A DNA stretch of 64,000 bases from contig NZ_JMPR01000041.1 in assembly GCF_000735525.1 (NCBI RefSeq), positions 46,767 to 110,766 on the forward strand, given 5' to 3'. Source of the stretch: Tatumella ptyseos ATCC 33301. GTDB taxonomy: Bacteria > Pseudomonadota > Gammaproteobacteria > Enterobacterales > Enterobacteriaceae. Both the position numbers and the translations under genes were made by a program. Of this stretch, positions 17,324 through 27,225 are shown piece by piece; within the stretch, counting starts at the first letter, position 1, and every line of letters begins with the position of its first letter. A model generated the notes under the pieces. That model made no database searches. It saw nothing but the letters and a program-made list of their open reading frames with translations, and was not told the origin of the DNA.

Positions 17324-19534
17324 TTAACGCTTCTGACGACGGGTCGTCGTCTTTTTACGCGGTGCCGCGGAGGATTTTCCGCGACGGTTCACTGTCTGTC
17401 CCGTTTCCGGGGGCGGAATTTCCGGTTGTTCGATAGCAAACACCGGTAAAGCCGCCAGCAAACGGCTTCCGTAGGCCTTTGTTAATAGCCGCCGGTCATA
17501 AATCACCACCTCGCCAAAGCATTGATGGCTTCGGATAAGTCTGCCTACCTGCTGTATCAGGGTAAAGGACGCGCCGGGCAGACTTTGGATTTCAAACGGA
17601 TAACGTTGCTGACTTTTCAGCCATTCTCCTTCTGTCAGGATCACCGGACTATCGATGGGCGGAAACGCTATCTTATGAATATGTACCTGAGTCAGCAGTT
17701 CTCCCTTCAAATCCAGACCTTCTGAAAAAGACTGTAACCCGACCAGAACGCTTTGCTGCCCCTCAGTGACCCGCTGCCGATGTAGCGCTATCAGACGGGA
17801 ACGTGGCTGGTCGCCCTGCACCAGAAGCATCAGACGTAAATCGGTCACATGGGCCAGAAACTGCTGCATTGCCCGGCCACTGGAGAACAATACCAGGCTG
17901 CCGGTGTGTTTTTTCTCTTTTACCTGTTGGCGGAAGTAACGCGCCATTTCAGCAATATGCAGCGCCTCCTCTGCAAGCCTGGGTTCATACTGCATTTCAG
18001 GGATCACTAATTTTCCCTGGCTGACATGATTGAACGGGGAATCCAGTGTGACAAAGCGGTCCCCGGCAGACTCTTTCAGGCCCGACATTTCGCTGAAACG
18101 GCGAAAGCTATTCAGTGAACGTAATGTCGCAGAGGTCACGATAACATGAGGGACTTTGCGCCATAACAGTTTTTCAAGTTGCTCACTGACCCGGATTCCG
18201 GCGCAATGGAAAAAAAGATGACACTTATCTTCCTGCCATTCTGCTGTCAGCCATTTTGATACCGGTGCCCCGGATAACTGGTTAAGACCCGCCAGCCACC
18301 ATAATTTGCTCAATGATTCAAACCAGCCCTGAAAACGGTTCAGCTGTAATAATCCACGATGGATCCTGACCATATCCTGTTTGCCAGTCATCTCACCCAG
18401 TGCATTGATCAGATATTCACATAACCCGCGTAGCCCGTCACAGAGTTTAAATAACTGCTGACAGCGTGCAGTGGCTTCTTCCGGTAATTCCCCCAGAATA
18501 AAACGGTATTCCGCCTTCCCCTGCGGATCTTCCGTCAGTAACGGCATAAATTCTGCCGCCATTTCCTGCATTAACTGCCGGACAACACCGCAATGTTCTT
18601 CCAGACGACCGGGGCTTGCCAGCGGCGGCGGTGATTTAAAGGTAAACCAGCTGCGCAGGGTACCAATAAATTTAATAAACAGATCCAGCTGCAAGGCGCT
18701 ACCGGCGGGTGAAATATCACTGCTCATTTCCAGCGCATCCCGCGCCACTTCAGGAAGATGATGTCCTTCATCAACGACCAGCAACATCTCTTTCGCCGGG
18801 GGCAGAACCGCATCACTTTCCAGTGCCGCCATCACCAGTGCATGGTTGGCGACAACCACTTCAGCCTGCTCTATTTCCCGGCGAGCCAGGAAGAACGGGC
18901 ACTCTTTGTACCACTGACAATGGTGAGCCAGACAACTGTTTTTATCGGTCGACAGCCGCAACCATAACGGATCGTCGATCTGTTCATCACAATGATCCCG
19001 GAGCCCGTCCCAGGCGCCGGATTTCAGTGAACTCTCCAGCCGGGTACAGACTTTCTGTTCACGTTGCTGCTGTTCGCCGGAAATGGCTGGCCGGGTTCCT
19101 GCCGACTCTTCCAGGTAGAGGAATAAATCCCCCTGCGTGTCCGGTTCAGCGGTGGTAAATGCCAGGTTGCGGGGACAGACATACCGGCGGCGCCCGAAGG
19201 CCGCCGTAAACGTCAGGTCCGGAATAAACTTTTTTAACAGCGGCAGATCTTTATCAAAAATCTGATCCTGCAGGGCAACGTTGGCGGTACTGATCACCAG
19301 TTTCTTTTCTGCCGATCGGGCAACCGCGATCCCCGGGATCAGGTACGAAAGGGTTTTACCGACACCGGTCGGGGCTTCAATCACCAGATGACGATCATCT
19401 TCCCCTGCCAGCGTTTTTGCCACTTCAGCAATCATCTGACGTTGCGGCAGACGGGGGATAAAATCGGCGACCTGTGTCTGTAACAGCTTATACCATTCGC
19501 CGATTTGTAATTTTAATGCGGGAGTCAGAACCAT
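17324..19534 (-). CDS. dinG: ATP-dependent 5'-3' DNA helicase DinG
   Basis: A 736-aa XPD-like superfamily 2 helicase matching E. coli DinG (716 aa). It unwinds R-loops and forked DNA and helps replication through transcribed regions. Walker A reads APTGVGKT, the DEAH-type box reads VVDEGHH, and the Fe-S domain cysteines are in RYVCPRN and in the SCLAHHCQWYKECPFF segment. The QVGRLIRS motif VI is intact. The C-terminus is strongly basic. The chosen ATG (19534) matches the E. coli start; an alternative ATG lies at 19543. A LexA box sits 25 nt upstream. Confidence 0.97.
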   Translation of the reverse strand: MVLTPALKLQIGEWYKLLQTQVADFIPRLPQRQMIAEVAKTLAGEDDRHLVIEAPTGVGKTLSYLIPGIAVARSAEKKLVISTANVALQDQIFDKDLPLLKKFIPDLTFTAAFGRRRYVCPRNLAFTTAEPDTQGDLFLYLEESAGTRPAISGEQQQREQKVCTRLESSLKSGAWDGLRDHCDEQIDDPLWLRLSTDKNSCLAHHCQWYKECPFFLARREIEQAEVVVANHALVMAALESDAVLPPAKEMLLVVDEGHHLPEVARDALEMSSDISPAGSALQLDLFIKFIGTLRSWFTFKSPPPLASPGRLEEHCGVVRQLMQEMAAEFMPLLTEDPQGKAEYRFILGELPEEATARCQQLFKLCDGLRGLCEYLINALGEMTGKQDMVRIHRGLLQLNRFQGWFESLSKLWWLAGLNQLSGAPVSKWLTAEWQEDKCHLFFHCAGIRVSEQLEKLLWRKVPHVIVTSATLRSLNSFRRFSEMSGLKESAGDRFVTLDSPFNHVSQGKLVIPEMQYEPRLAEEALHIAEMARYFRQQVKEKKHTGSLVLFSSGRAMQQFLAHVTDLRLMLLVQGDQPRSRLIALHRQRVTEGQQSVLVGLQSFSEGLDLKGELLTQVHIHKIAFPPIDSPVILTEGEWLKSQQRYPFEIQSLPGASFTLIQQVGRLIRSHQCFGEVVIYDRRLLTKAYGSRLLAALPVFAIEQPEIPPPETGQTVNRRGKSSAAPRKKTTTRRQKR

Positions 19535-19558
19535 AACGACCATCTGCCTGAAGAATCA

Positions 19559-19578
19559 GACTGTATTTTTACACAGTA
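19559..19578 (-). promoter_or_regulatory. LexA (SOS) box of dinG
   Basis: The minus strand reads TACTGT, eight AT-rich bases, then ACAGTC: a perfect CTGT-N8-ACAG core (19561-19576). E. coli dinG is a classical LexA target. The box is 25 nt upstream of the dinG start. Confidence 0.92.
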
Positions 19579-19727
19579 TGGCGGCCGACGGCAGTCCTGA
19601 AAGCAAATTAGCCCGCAATTCATTGTGTCGTCCGGTGCCATTGTTCTGCTGAGACTGACAGAATAGTTTTTTGATAACGCATGTTAGATTATAATAGCTA
19701 TCGGATCTGTGTCAGGATAACTACGAT

Positions 19728-20519
19728 ATGTCCCAGTCTGGGTTTTACACAATCGGTGATATTTCAAGGGATTGTTCCATCAACCCGGTCACTTTACGCG
19801 CCTGGCAACGGCGTTACGGGCTGATCACGCCGCACCGGACGCCCGGCGGGCACCGCCTGTACAGCGAAGCGGACCGGCAAAAGATACTGGAAATTAAACG
19901 CTGGATCGAAAGCGGTTTACCGCCGGCTAAAGTTAAAGCCCTGCTGGATGGCGAAGCCACCGAGACCCGCAGTGAATGGGTTTTACGCCAGGATGAACTG
20001 CTGTCTGTTCTGCGGGATAATCAACCGGCACGGTTGCGTCAGTGGATTTATTCTCTCGGGAAAGATAATCCGGCGGGCGTACTGATAGATCAGGTATTTC
20101 TTCCGGTTCGTCAGAGGCTGATGCTGAATCAACACACGGCCGCCTATATGAGCAGTTTGCTGGACGGTATTCTGATCGATTATGTCAGCTTTTCACTGGC
20201 AGCCACACGTAAACGTGCCGGGGAAGATGCACTGCTGATCGGCTGGTCCTCCCGTGACCGCCTCCGCTTGTGGCTGGAAAGCTGGCGTTTAACGGAAAAA
20301 AACTGGCGTGTTACCGTACTGGCTGAGCCACTAAAACTGACGGATCCGCACCTGTTACCCCACACACAAATTTTTTTATGGACCGATAATCCATTAACGC
20401 GGGTACAACAAAATCAGCTGGCAGAATGGCAAGAGAGTGGTTATAAGATTGAAGCACTTCACAGGTCAGCGTCTTCCTCATCCCCCTTACGGGATAAGAT
20501 TGCAGAACGGTCATCCTGA
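19728..20519 (+). CDS. mlrA: MerR-type regulator MlrA
   Basis: A 263-aa regulator with an N-terminal MerR winged helix (YTIGDISRDCSINPVTLRAWQRRYGL) and a C-terminal B12-binding-like domain, matching E. coli MlrA/YehV (243 aa) along its length. E. coli MlrA activates csgD and thus curli and biofilm formation under sigma S. A TATAAT lies at 19690-19695 with a weak -35. The C-terminus is longer than in E. coli and Ser-rich. yohO follows at once, as in E. coli, which supports the assignment. No csg genes are in this window. Confidence 0.92.
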   Translation: MSQSGFYTIGDISRDCSINPVTLRAWQRRYGLITPHRTPGGHRLYSEADRQKILEIKRWIESGLPPAKVKALLDGEATETRSEWVLRQDELLSVLRDNQPARLRQWIYSLGKDNPAGVLIDQVFLPVRQRLMLNQHTAAYMSSLLDGILIDYVSFSLAATRKRAGEDALLIGWSSRDRLRLWLESWRLTEKNWRVTVLAEPLKLTDPHLLPHTQIFLWTDNPLTRVQQNQLAEWQESGYKIEALHRSASSSSPLRDKIAERSS

Positions 20520-20558
20520 TCCTGAAGAACCTTTCCCTGTTAACGGAGCAGCATGGAC

Positions 20559-20663
20559 ATGAACTGGCAAAAAATCGGCATTACCTTTCTTTTCCTGCTA
20601 CTGGCTGTCGGGGGGATGGGCGGCCTGATGCTGGTGGGCTATACCATTATCCTCAGGTCCTGA
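20559..20663 (+). CDS. yohO: Small membrane protein YohO
   Basis: A 34-aa protein (MNWQKIGITFLFL...) with one hydrophobic helix and the GGMGGLML-GYT-ILR pattern of E. coli YohO (35 aa), which also sits next to mlrA. It is too short for usual gene finders. An alternative ATG two codons upstream (20553) is too close to the GGAG (4 nt); the chosen ATG has 10 nt spacing and matches the E. coli start. It has no known function beyond membrane location. Confidence 0.88.
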   Translation: MNWQKIGITFLFLLLAVGGMGGLMLVGYTIILRS

Positions 20664-20673
20664 CCCACCCTTT

Positions 20674-20698
20674 GCGGAGTAACACGGCGCTACTCCGC
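20674..20698. terminator. Hairpin between yohO and idi
   Basis: GCGGAGTA pairs with TACTCCGC (9-nt loop). It lies between the convergent genes and overlaps the idi stop codon. No T-run follows on either strand, so termination is only probable. Confidence 0.45.
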
Positions 20699-21223
20699 TG
20701 CTATAAAAGCGGGATGATGGGCAATAGCCTGTGACAGCGTATAAAGAAACCAGGGAGTAAACCTGTCGGGATCGGCGGCCATTTCACGTTGTAATTCACC
20801 CACATGGCTATATCGCCACGCATCGGCTTCCTCAATATTGAGTACCGGCGGTTCGTCGGTGATGCCGAAAAAAACATGCCCGTATTCATGTTCCGTCAGA
20901 CCATTGTTCAGCGGCATATTGTAACTTATTTCGAAAACCGGCTGCAGAGAGACGCTCAGCCCCATTTCTTCACGCAAACGACGTTCTGCCGCCTGTTGTG
21001 TCCCTTCGCCAGGAAAAGGATGTCCGCAACAGGTATTGCTCCACAACCCCCCGCAATGGTATTTGCTGGCCGCCCGGCGCTGGAGCAGAAACTCACCTTT
21101 CCGGTTAAAGACATACACAGTAACGGCCCGGTGTAGTAGCCCTTTTTCATGTACTTCCAGTTTTTCCATTTTTCCTGTCGGGATATCATTTTTATCGACA
21201 AGAATAACTTCGATCGCTGACAT
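20690..21223 (-). CDS. idi: Isopentenyl-diphosphate delta-isomerase type 1
   Basis: A 177-aa Nudix-fold enzyme that interconverts IPP and DMAPP in isoprenoid synthesis. The catalytic Cys lies in the SNTCCGHP block and the Glu in the HEYGHVFFG block; the Nudix-like GxGTQQAAERRLREEMG helix coordinates the metal. The sequence departs from E. coli Idi (182 aa) and looks more like the Idi found in carotenoid clusters of Pantoea and in alphaproteobacteria. No crt genes are nearby. The gene is preceded by no close co-directional partner; a DUF2236 gene lies 55 bp upstream on the same strand and could share a transcript. Confidence 0.93.
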   Translation of the reverse strand: MSAIEVILVDKNDIPTGKMEKLEVHEKGLLHRAVTVYVFNRKGEFLLQRRAASKYHCGGLWSNTCCGHPFPGEGTQQAAERRLREEMGLSVSLQPVFEISYNMPLNNGLTEHEYGHVFFGITDEPPVLNIEEADAWRYSHVGELQREMAADPDRFTPWFLYTLSQAIAHHPAFIAAE

Positions 21224-21278
21224 AAGAATTCCTTAAAAAATCTTCAGTGATTATACACTGCTGCCAGCGCACAGTGAA

Positions 21279-22163
21279 TCACTCCCCCTCAGCCGGTGAG
21301 GCGGCTCTGCGCATCGCTTTGGCGCGTGCGCCGTCGGTCACTGACCAGCGCAAGAGGGCCGCCACACCCTGCATGCTGTGACGGGTCATCCATCGCTGTA
21401 AACGACTTCGGCGTGGCAGACCCGGTACCGACGTCCATTCAGGCAGCAGATCGCCTCCGGCACGCAGCATAATATTCATCACGGGACGGGCGGCGGCCGA
21501 GGGTGCCGGTGCCGAATACAATAACCGGCTGACTTCGCAGGTCCGTTCATCAATACAGAGTTGAGGCCGCATCGCCTGCAGATACGCTTCCACCTCAGTG
21601 ACTGTCACCGGAATATTCGTGGCTCCCAGTGCCTGACCGGTCAGTGCTGCCTCTCTGTAATAACGGTTCTGTTCGTCACGGCTCAGTGCCGGGTTTTTGT
21701 AGCGCAGGTGAGCGGCAAGAAAACAGTAAGTTTCGGCGACATGAACCCAGGTCAGCAACGCCGGATCATAAGCTCGGTACTTCCGCCCCAGGTGGTCTTC
21801 ACCGGTGACATGCAGATGAATTTTCTTCACTTTCTCTATCAGCGTGCTGGCATCACGGCAGTTGCCAAAACTGGTGACCGCAATGAACTGGCTGGTCCTG
21901 CGTAAGCGCCCGAACATATCTCTGCGAAAGTCCGAGTGATCCCGGACGCCAGCCAATGCCAGCGGATGCTGCATCTGCAAAAGCAGTGCCGCTATCCCGC
22001 CACATAGCATAGAAGGGAAATCGCCATGAACTTCCCAGACCATACTCCCCGGGCCGAATAAGCCCGGATCGCCTGGCGGCTGAGTGAGATCAAACTCATT
22101 CAGTGACAAACCGTTAAGCCGTGACACCTGTCGGGAAATTTTGTTGCGGATCATACTTATCAT
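21279..22163 (-). CDS. DUF2236 (MpaB/Lcp-like oxygenase) family protein
   Basis: A 294-aa protein of the DUF2236 family, related to rubber oxygenase Lcp and mycophenolic acid MpaB, which are haem-containing oxygenases. Conserved family blocks are the GPGSMVWEVHGD start, the QMQHPLALAGVRDHSDF segment with a candidate haem-ligand His, the R-L-R-R-T region, and the LLTWVHVAETYCFL helix. No signal peptide is seen. There is no counterpart at this place in E. coli. The substrate is unknown. It lies between idi and bglX, separated from bglX by a strong terminator, so it may be transcribed with idi. Confidence 0.85.
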   Translation of the reverse strand: MISMIRNKISRQVSRLNGLSLNEFDLTQPPGDPGLFGPGSMVWEVHGDFPSMLCGGIAALLLQMQHPLALAGVRDHSDFRRDMFGRLRRTSQFIAVTSFGNCRDASTLIEKVKKIHLHVTGEDHLGRKYRAYDPALLTWVHVAETYCFLAAHLRYKNPALSRDEQNRYYREAALTGQALGATNIPVTVTEVEAYLQAMRPQLCIDERTCEVSRLLYSAPAPSAAARPVMNIMLRAGGDLLPEWTSVPGLPRRSRLQRWMTRHSMQGVAALLRWSVTDGARAKAMRRAASPAEGE

Positions 22164-22178
22164 GGTCTCTCATGCCGG

Positions 22179-22210
22179 AAAAAAAGACCGCCGGCATCGG
22201 TCCGGCAGTC
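22179..22210 (-). terminator. Terminator of bglX
   Basis: On the minus strand GACTGCCGG pairs with CCGGCGGTC (one G-T pair), loop of 7, followed by seven T residues. It begins 5 nt past the bglX stop. Confidence 0.93.
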
Positions 22211-22214
22211 CGGG

Positions 22215-24509
22215 TTAACGCAAGGTAAAGACCGTTTTCTGCGTCCTGACCGAATCCAGCCCTATCATCAGGTTAAACTTCCCGGGTTCAGCCACATAGT
22301 GCATCTGCGGGTCCCAAAATTTAAGTTCATCTGTGGTAACAGTAAAACTGACACGTTCCGACTGCCCGGGGGCCAGCTGGATCCTGCGAAAATCTTTTAA
22401 TTCTTCCACCGGACGGCTCAGGCTGGCAACCGGGTCATTCAGGTACATCTGAACCACGGTTGCCCCGGACCGTTTACCCGTGTTGGTGACCGTCACACTC
22501 GCCTGCAGGCTGCCTCCGGCACTGAGTGCCGGTGCTGAAAGTGTGACCAGGGAGACGGTAAAGGTGGTATAGCTCAGGCCATAACCAAACGGATAGAGTG
22601 GGCCATTGATCGCATCGTAGTAGTGAGAGGTATACTTATCGGGATGCAGATAGTTATACGGCCTGCCGGTTGGCAGATGGTTATAATACACCGGCAGTTG
22701 CCCGACAGAGCGCGGGAAGCTCACCGGTAATTTTCCGGAGGGGTTGATATCGCCAAACAGCACATCAGCAATGGCATGACCTCCTTCCGTCCCACTGAAC
22801 CAGGTCTCCAGAATCGCATTCGCCTGCTCCGCCTGGTGGCTGATATCCAGTGGCCGGCCATTCATCAGAACGATCACCAGCGGTTTTCCCGTGGCTTTTA
22901 ACGCATCCAGCAGCCTGCGCTGCGCCTGCGGAATACGGATATCACTACGGCTGGACGCTTCATGCGCCATCCCCTGTGACTCTCCGACCGCGGCCACCAC
23001 TACATCGGCTTTACGTGCCATATCGACCGCCTGGTCTATCAGTTGCTGCGGTGATTGTTTATCGACCGTCACCGCAGGTTCATAACTGTTCAGAAATTTT
23101 TGTACCTGCGGGTTGTCGGTAATATTGGCGCCTTTGGCATAAAGTAACGTTGCCTTCCCCCGCAGGGCATCCTCCATCCCCTGACGTAAGGTCACCGACT
23201 GCGTTGCCACCCCGGCGGCAGACCAGCTCCCCATAATATCCCGCTGACTGTCCGCCAGCGGTCCGACCAGGGCAATCGTGCCCTGCTTTTTCAAAGGCAG
23301 TACATCCAGGCGGTTTTTCAGTAACACCAGCGTTTCTGCCGCAACATCCCGGGCTTCGCGACGATGAAGGCGACTTTCTGCATTGGTATCTGCCGGGTCA
23401 TCTTTGGCGGGCCCCAGATGCCGGTAAGGGTCACTGAATAGCCCCATATCGTATTTCACATTCAGAACATGGCGGGTGGCATCGTCTATCTCAGCCATGG
23501 TCACCGCACCGCTTTTGACCAGTCCCGGCAGATACTCGCTGTAATACTGATCGCTCATGCTCATATCAATACCTGAGGTAATGGCGATACGTACCGCATC
23601 CTGAGGGTCACTGGCGACCCCGTGCTGAATTAACTCTTTAATGGCGCCATGGTCACTGATAGTGATCCCTTTGAATTTCCATTGCCGGCGTAATACATCT
23701 TTTAATAACCAGGCATCGGCCGTGGCGGGGACTCCGTTTATCGAGTTCAGCGCCACCATTACCCCGCCACTCCCGGCATCCAGAGCAGCTTTATAGGGTG
23801 GCAGATACTCCTGAAACATACGCTGAGGGCTCATATCCACCGAGTTATATTCCCGCCCCCCCTCCACGGCACCATAGAGTGCAAAATGTTTAACCGTGGT
23901 CATCAGCGAGTAACGATCGGCCGGGCTTTTTCCCTGCATCGCGGTCACCATCGCCTGTCCCATCCGGGAGGTCAGCAGAGTATCTTCGCCGAACCCTTCA
24001 GACATGCGGCCCCAGCGCGGTTCATGGCTGACATCCACCATCGGTGCCCATGTCATATTCAGTCCGTCATCCGCCGCCTCATACGCAGAAATACGCCCGA
24101 CGGTTTTCACCGCATTCACGTCCCAACTGGCGGCCAGGCCGAGAGGAATAGGAAATATCGTTCGCTGTCCATGCACCACATCATAGGCAAAGAATAACGG
24201 GATTTTCAGCCGGCTCAGCTGCATCACCTGATCCTGCATTGCACGGATATCCGGCCGGGTGACCGTATTAAAAATCGCCCCCACCTGCCCCTGACGGATC
24301 ATATTGCGGATGGCCGACTTCGGATTATCCGGGCCGACGCTTATCAGTCTGAGCTGACCGATTTTCTCATTCAGTGTCATTTTCGAAAGCAGCCGGGTGA
24401 CAAACGCATCCCGTGCCTGTTCATTAGGAACACCGGGCTCTGCCGGGGTCGTTGCAAATGCAGTGGGGATCGAAACACTTATTACCAGTAACGGGTAAAA
24501 CCATTTCAT
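22215..24509 (-). CDS. bglX: Periplasmic beta-glucosidase BglX (GH3)
   Basis: A 764-aa glycoside hydrolase family 3 enzyme matching E. coli BglX (765 aa). It hydrolyses beta-glucosides in the periplasm. I chose ATG 24509 because it opens a signal peptide (MKWFYPLLVISVSIPTAFA) like the E. coli one; the ORF runs 17 codons further. The nucleophile Asp is in TISDHGAI, and the KHFALYGAVEGG and GLNMTWAPMVD blocks are conserved. The C-terminal fibronectin-III-like domain follows the (A/S)FPRSVGQ region. In E. coli it lies close to mlrA and pbpG, as here. Confidence 0.97.
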   Translation of the reverse strand: MKWFYPLLVISVSIPTAFATTPAEPGVPNEQARDAFVTRLLSKMTLNEKIGQLRLISVGPDNPKSAIRNMIRQGQVGAIFNTVTRPDIRAMQDQVMQLSRLKIPLFFAYDVVHGQRTIFPIPLGLAASWDVNAVKTVGRISAYEAADDGLNMTWAPMVDVSHEPRWGRMSEGFGEDTLLTSRMGQAMVTAMQGKSPADRYSLMTTVKHFALYGAVEGGREYNSVDMSPQRMFQEYLPPYKAALDAGSGGVMVALNSINGVPATADAWLLKDVLRRQWKFKGITISDHGAIKELIQHGVASDPQDAVRIAITSGIDMSMSDQYYSEYLPGLVKSGAVTMAEIDDATRHVLNVKYDMGLFSDPYRHLGPAKDDPADTNAESRLHRREARDVAAETLVLLKNRLDVLPLKKQGTIALVGPLADSQRDIMGSWSAAGVATQSVTLRQGMEDALRGKATLLYAKGANITDNPQVQKFLNSYEPAVTVDKQSPQQLIDQAVDMARKADVVVAAVGESQGMAHEASSRSDIRIPQAQRRLLDALKATGKPLVIVLMNGRPLDISHQAEQANAILETWFSGTEGGHAIADVLFGDINPSGKLPVSFPRSVGQLPVYYNHLPTGRPYNYLHPDKYTSHYYDAINGPLYPFGYGLSYTTFTVSLVTLSAPALSAGGSLQASVTVTNTGKRSGATVVQMYLNDPVASLSRPVEELKDFRRIQLAPGQSERVSFTVTTDELKFWDPQMHYVAEPGKFNLMIGLDSVRTQKTVFTLR

Positions 24510-24661
24510 AGTCAGGCTCTCAGAGACGGGCAGCTGTCGGGGACCGGGACAGGTGTACACTGAACCGGGGTCGGGTCTGTTCTGAAAAGCATAGCATGCA
24601 GAAAGTATTACGGGGAGTGGCCGGGCCCGGGAACAGCAAGCCCGATCAAAGAGATAACCGG

Positions 24662-27076
24662 TTATTCCGTCGGCCCCGGAATGGATGACTCTTTCTTCTG
24701 TTCGATAACCATCGTCTGCGGTGAGGACAACGGCACATCGGAATGGCGCAAGCGCACCAGGATTTCGAACAGTAACTCACTTTTCACCGAAGATATCTGC
24801 CGTTGAGTCGCCACATTACCGGTGACACTGAGAGAAATCCCCTGAGCGGAAAGATCTTTAAAACTGACCGACGGTGCCGGGGTTTCAAGGATACGTTCGT
24901 TGTCCTGATAAACCCCCAGTAAAATCTCTTTCACCTTTACCGGATCAATATCGAGCGGGAAAACCAGCGGAATAGTTACCACCCCCTGGGCATTCCCCAT
25001 CGTGGCATTACGGACATTCTGTGAGATCAGCTGTGAGTTCGGCACAATCACCGTCGATTTATCGGAGAGCTGGATCTCAGTCGCACGGACATTAATACGA
25101 CGGATGTCCCCCTCATAACCACTGATGCCGACCAGGTCTCCCACTTTCACCGGACGTTCGGTGAGCAGGATCAGCCCGGAGATAAAGTTTTTAACGATCT
25201 CCTGTAAACCAAAACCAATACCGACCGACAGCGCACTGACAATCCAGGCGAGCTTATTCCACTGCACGCCCATCACTGAAAGCGCCAGCAGGATCACCAG
25301 CACATAACCCACATTGGTAAATAAAGTGATGATAGAAACCTGCATCCCTTTATCCATCTCAGTTTTCGGCAGGAAGTCCTGATCCAGCCAGCGCCTGACC
25401 GCACGCAGAACATATATCCCCGCCACTAACGGGATCAGTGCGGTAACAACCTGCGAAGGTACAATATTGAGTTTTTCGAGCCCTTTCCCGCCCCAGAATG
25501 CGATGGCTTTTTGCAGCATTTCTGTCGGAGAGATCGAGGATATGGTGCCATTGAGTAACGCAAATATAAGCAATAACACCAGAAAGGATTTCAGTAATGC
25601 CGATAACAGTGAGGCAATCTGATGTAAGTAACGTTCATCGATATCCAGTGTGCTTTGCACTCGCTGGCCACAGGCGTTAGCAGTAGAAAATATCGCTTCA
25701 CAACTGTCCGCCGCCAGCTGACTGAGAAGATAAAAAGAGCTGAGGAGAATACCAATCCACACCACCTCATAGCTGAGGAAGCGCCCGAAGGTCACATAAC
25801 CGATGAGTAATGCCACCAGAATGGCCACTCCGGCAAGAAACAGTGAAAGTTCAATAATACCGGCCAGAGTGGAACGCGTTTCCACGGTCGTGTCATCGTT
25901 CTGGATCCGGCGTCGGGTTCGATTAATACGCATCACAATCATAACGGCAAACAGACCAATCACTAAGGCCGTCAGTCCGTTACCGAAGACGGTGGTACTG
26001 ACGCTGGTACCGACCGTATAGTTAAACGATTCCATCGCCTGGAAGACAAAGACCACCAAAGCAATAAAGGTCGGAAAAGGCTTTAGCGCATTGGCAACAC
26101 CATTACTGATATTCGCCAGGCGCCAGCTGGGTCGCCGCGTGGAAAGAAAAGAACGCCCCAGCCCCGCAATCAGACCACAAATGATACTCAACTGCACCAG
26201 CCGGGAAACGTATTCCCGCACATCATTTTCCACCGCATCACTCCGGGTAAACGCCAGCGCAATAAAGTTAAATGACAGCACGACGGCCAGTAAGGTGGTT
26301 AAGGCAATCGCCATTGCCAGAAAACTGCGTCTCAGGCGCCCTTCCGGCAGCTTATGAATGCTGACCCAGGCAAGAAACTCTTCCATATAGCGACGCCCCG
26401 CGACCATCACCAGTATGGCGGCCAGCACCCAGAAAACGGTTCCCACCCGGGCATCGGGACTCCAGGAAAGTAGCGCGGTATCCAGTAATTCCTGACTGAA
26501 TCGTTCAAACTTCTCATGGTCGAACGGATTACTGTCATAAAGCGGCTGCCAGAACGTTGCTGACAGGATACTGCCGGAGTTAAGCGCCAGCTGGGTTCTT
26601 AGCTGATCCCGGCGCAGATTAAGGATCTGTGCGGATAATACCAGAGCACCATTCTTTAGCGCCGTGGCCTGTTTAATCTGACTATCCAGTGTTTTTTTCT
26701 GCTCACCCAGCACCCGTCGTTTGCTGGTAACGTCGGCGGTCTCTTTGACACCGCTGCCCGGGGCCGGTGGCGGCCCCAACACTGCAAGCTGAGCATCTAT
26801 TTTCTGGCTTTGAGGCTGCAGGCTCTGTGCCAGCGTATCGGCATTCTCTGAAAGCTCCTGAGCCATTTCATTCAGCTGGCTCAGGGTAACATCCGGCGTC
26901 GAACCAGAGACCTGGCCTTTAATTTTATCCAGGATCACCTGCATTTTAGCCAGTTCATGGCCCGCATTAATCTGAGGTGCCGGCTCTGTCTGTGAGGGTT
27001 CAGCCAGCGCATTCGCAGAAAACTGACCGGTGAACAGCAGTAAGAAAACGCTGAGAAGGGTCGGGAAAATTCTCAT
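24662..27076 (-). CDS. DUF3772 domain mechanosensitive ion channel protein
   Basis: An 804-aa MscS-superfamily channel. The start at 27076 opens a signal peptide (MRIFPTLLSVFLLLFTGQFSANALA). An alpha-helical periplasmic region with the DUF3772 domain follows (about residues 40-180), then about eleven membrane helices, and a C-terminal MscS domain with GIGFGLQEIVKNFISG as pore helix and a beta-domain. Such proteins open under membrane tension during osmotic downshock. It is not YbiO or MscM/YjeP of E. coli by sequence. In E. coli dld lies between bglX and pbpG; here this channel takes that place. The ribosome site is weak. Confidence 0.88.
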   Translation of the reverse strand: MRIFPTLLSVFLLLFTGQFSANALAEPSQTEPAPQINAGHELAKMQVILDKIKGQVSGSTPDVTLSQLNEMAQELSENADTLAQSLQPQSQKIDAQLAVLGPPPAPGSGVKETADVTSKRRVLGEQKKTLDSQIKQATALKNGALVLSAQILNLRRDQLRTQLALNSGSILSATFWQPLYDSNPFDHEKFERFSQELLDTALLSWSPDARVGTVFWVLAAILVMVAGRRYMEEFLAWVSIHKLPEGRLRRSFLAMAIALTTLLAVVLSFNFIALAFTRSDAVENDVREYVSRLVQLSIICGLIAGLGRSFLSTRRPSWRLANISNGVANALKPFPTFIALVVFVFQAMESFNYTVGTSVSTTVFGNGLTALVIGLFAVMIVMRINRTRRRIQNDDTTVETRSTLAGIIELSLFLAGVAILVALLIGYVTFGRFLSYEVVWIGILLSSFYLLSQLAADSCEAIFSTANACGQRVQSTLDIDERYLHQIASLLSALLKSFLVLLLIFALLNGTISSISPTEMLQKAIAFWGGKGLEKLNIVPSQVVTALIPLVAGIYVLRAVRRWLDQDFLPKTEMDKGMQVSIITLFTNVGYVLVILLALSVMGVQWNKLAWIVSALSVGIGFGLQEIVKNFISGLILLTERPVKVGDLVGISGYEGDIRRINVRATEIQLSDKSTVIVPNSQLISQNVRNATMGNAQGVVTIPLVFPLDIDPVKVKEILLGVYQDNERILETPAPSVSFKDLSAQGISLSVTGNVATQRQISSVKSELLFEILVRLRHSDVPLSSPQTMVIEQKKESSIPGPTE

Positions 27077-27171
27077 AATGACTTTATACCCCGGAACGAT
27101 AACGGTGAAGTGGTCAAAAATTATCAGATAATCAGTTGTAGAGTGTTCTTCCGGGACGTGCCATCGGAATG

Positions 27172-27207
27172 GTACGGAAAACATGCCGGGAACCGACCAG
27201 GTTCCCG
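27172..27207 (-). terminator. Probable terminator of pbpG
   Basis: On the minus strand CGGGAACC pairs with GGTTCCCG (loop of 5) and is followed by GCATGTTTTCC, about 19 nt after the pbpG stop. Confidence 0.6.
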
Positions 27208-27225
27208 CCATGTCCTGACATCGGG

